64,000 nt of DNA from Aromatoleum diolicum (GTDB lineage Bacteria > Pseudomonadota > Gammaproteobacteria > Burkholderiales > Rhodocyclaceae). Both the position numbers and the translations under genes were made by a program. The notes under the pieces were generated by a model. The model was not told the DNA's origin. It made no database searches and worked only from the letters and a program-made list of their open reading frames with translations. The stretch covers positions 31,111 through 95,110 of the forward strand of contig NZ_WTVQ01000020.1 of assembly GCF_012910955.1 (NCBI RefSeq). The letters run 5' to 3'. Shown here piece by piece: positions 63,565-64,000 of this stretch. Within the stretch, counting starts at the first letter, position 1, and every line of letters starts with the position of its first letter.

Positions 63565-63952
63565 GTCCACCAAAAATCCCAGGAGGAAGACCTGCCTTGC
63601 CGGAGTGGCACAGGTCGCAGTTTTCGACTGACCAAGCGGTCTCGCCATCGTGACACATCCCGCAGAAGCGGCCGTCAATGATGTCGTTCATCTTTATCTG
63701 ATTCGCTCCCGCGCGCATCTTGAAGCCGAGCTCGAAGTGGCAAACCTTGCAGCGAAAGCGTATGCGGTGAAACCAGTGCGGGAATATCACCGGCCGCATG
63801 CCTTCCTTTTCGGCAAACCGATTCAATACCACATCGCCGTACTCGGCCGGAGCCTCCGCAGGCAGGAGTGACAAGCTGGTCAAAAGCATCAACGATGCCA
63901 AGCCCCGAGCTGGCGAGAGCTGGCGGGGTTTTCGCCTTGCCGCGGGGCTCAT
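63536..63952 (-). CDS. Short triheme cytochrome c (c7/c3-like)
   Basis: 138 residues: a basic and hydrophobic export signal ending PAEYGD, then the same FPHWFHRIRFRCKVCH block as the protein at 56851, with haem motifs CKVCH (68-72), CGMCH (97-101) and CDLCH (112-116). It is a near-duplicate in the haem region; the C-terminal tail differs. Start 63952 overlaps the cut upstream gene (ATGA). Confidence 0.92.
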   Translation of the reverse strand: MSPAARRKPRQLSPARGLASLMLLTSLSLLPAEAPAEYGDVVLNRFAEKEGMRPVIFPHWFHRIRFRCKVCHFELGFKMRAGANQIKMNDIIDGRFCGMCHDGETAWSVENCDLCHSGKAGLPPGIFGGHETLGPGRW

Positions 63953-64000
63953 TTCATTTTCTCTTTCTTTGAGGGCGACGGGGGCGTCGGTGCAGGTGGG
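63949..64000 (-). CDS. 3' end of an upstream gene cut by the window edge (partial)
   Basis: Read on the minus strand, an open frame ends PPAPTPPSPSKKEKMK and stops at TGA overlapping the ATG of the triheme cytochrome (ATGA). Proline-rich and basic ends like this occur on secreted cytochromes. The upstream part lies outside the window. Confidence 0.5.
   Translation of the reverse strand, partial: PPAPTPPSPSKKEKMK

Noticed and set aside
1..64000. CRISPR arrays, rRNA or tRNA genes, insertion sequences and phage genes
   Set aside because: No regular short-repeat array, cloverleaf, transposase or phage structural gene was seen on either strand by eye; a dedicated tRNA or repeat search was not possible.

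Overview
The window is GC-rich, densely coded chromosomal DNA from a denitrifying or nitrate-respiring betaproteobacterium, most likely of the Rhodocyclales (Azoarcus/Thauera/Aromatoleum type). This placement is inferred from the gmk-rpoZ-spoT order, the DUF3460 protein, the nap-ccm supercluster and the wealth of c-type cytochromes. I saw no rRNA or tRNA gene, CRISPR array, insertion sequence or phage gene.

Region 1 (1-25.4 kb) is mostly housekeeping and scattered metabolism. It holds an amidohydrolase, an MFS-acyltransferase fusion, an alpha/beta hydrolase, a transglutaminase-like protein with a TlpA thioredoxin, a two-repeat lipoprotein, CreA and ArfB. It also holds a triheme cytochrome c, a GGDEF/EAL protein, a FrnE-like DsbA, a DnaJ-like chaperone, a PHB-depolymerase-like esterase and a DUF2157/DUF4401/GDYXXLXY operon. 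It ends with gmk-rpoZ-spoT, a CobW GTPase, a MocR/LysE pair and a DnaQ/GIY-YIG nuclease. A run of five hairpins lies in the intergenic region at 5.9-6.0 kb.

Region 2 (25.4-42.5 kb) is a periplasmic nitrate-respiration block: a Crp/Fnr regulator, narXL, napFDAGHBC and ccmABCDEFGHI. Nap and ccm are adjacent in the same order as in E. coli. An FNR-like box sits at a class II position before napF, and a near-consensus NarL 7-2-7 site lies between the regulator and narX. The ccm genes supply cytochrome c maturation (System I) for NapB and NapC.

Region 3 (42.9-64 kb, running off the right edge) is the unusual part. It is a block of about 21 kb of secreted or membrane redox proteins. On the minus strand are a histidine kinase, a sigma54-type regulator, a Sel1 protein, a monoheme cytochrome c and two seven-bladed propellers. 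On the plus strand are a Sel1 protein, a helical protein of unknown family, a stand-alone PilJ/NarX-like sensor domain and a Tat-exported multicopper oxidase. Then, again on the minus strand, come a second CcmC/CcmD-like pair with a TlpA thioredoxin, a paralogue of the helical protein, two triheme cytochromes c, a TPR protein, a divergent haem-copper-oxidase-like membrane protein, CcsA and ResB (System II maturation), two NHL-type propellers, another triheme cytochrome c and one cut gene.

Taken together, region 3 looks like a regulated, self-contained electron-transfer system with its own cytochrome maturation genes. Its substrate cannot be read from sequence. It is the best candidate here for an undescribed system.
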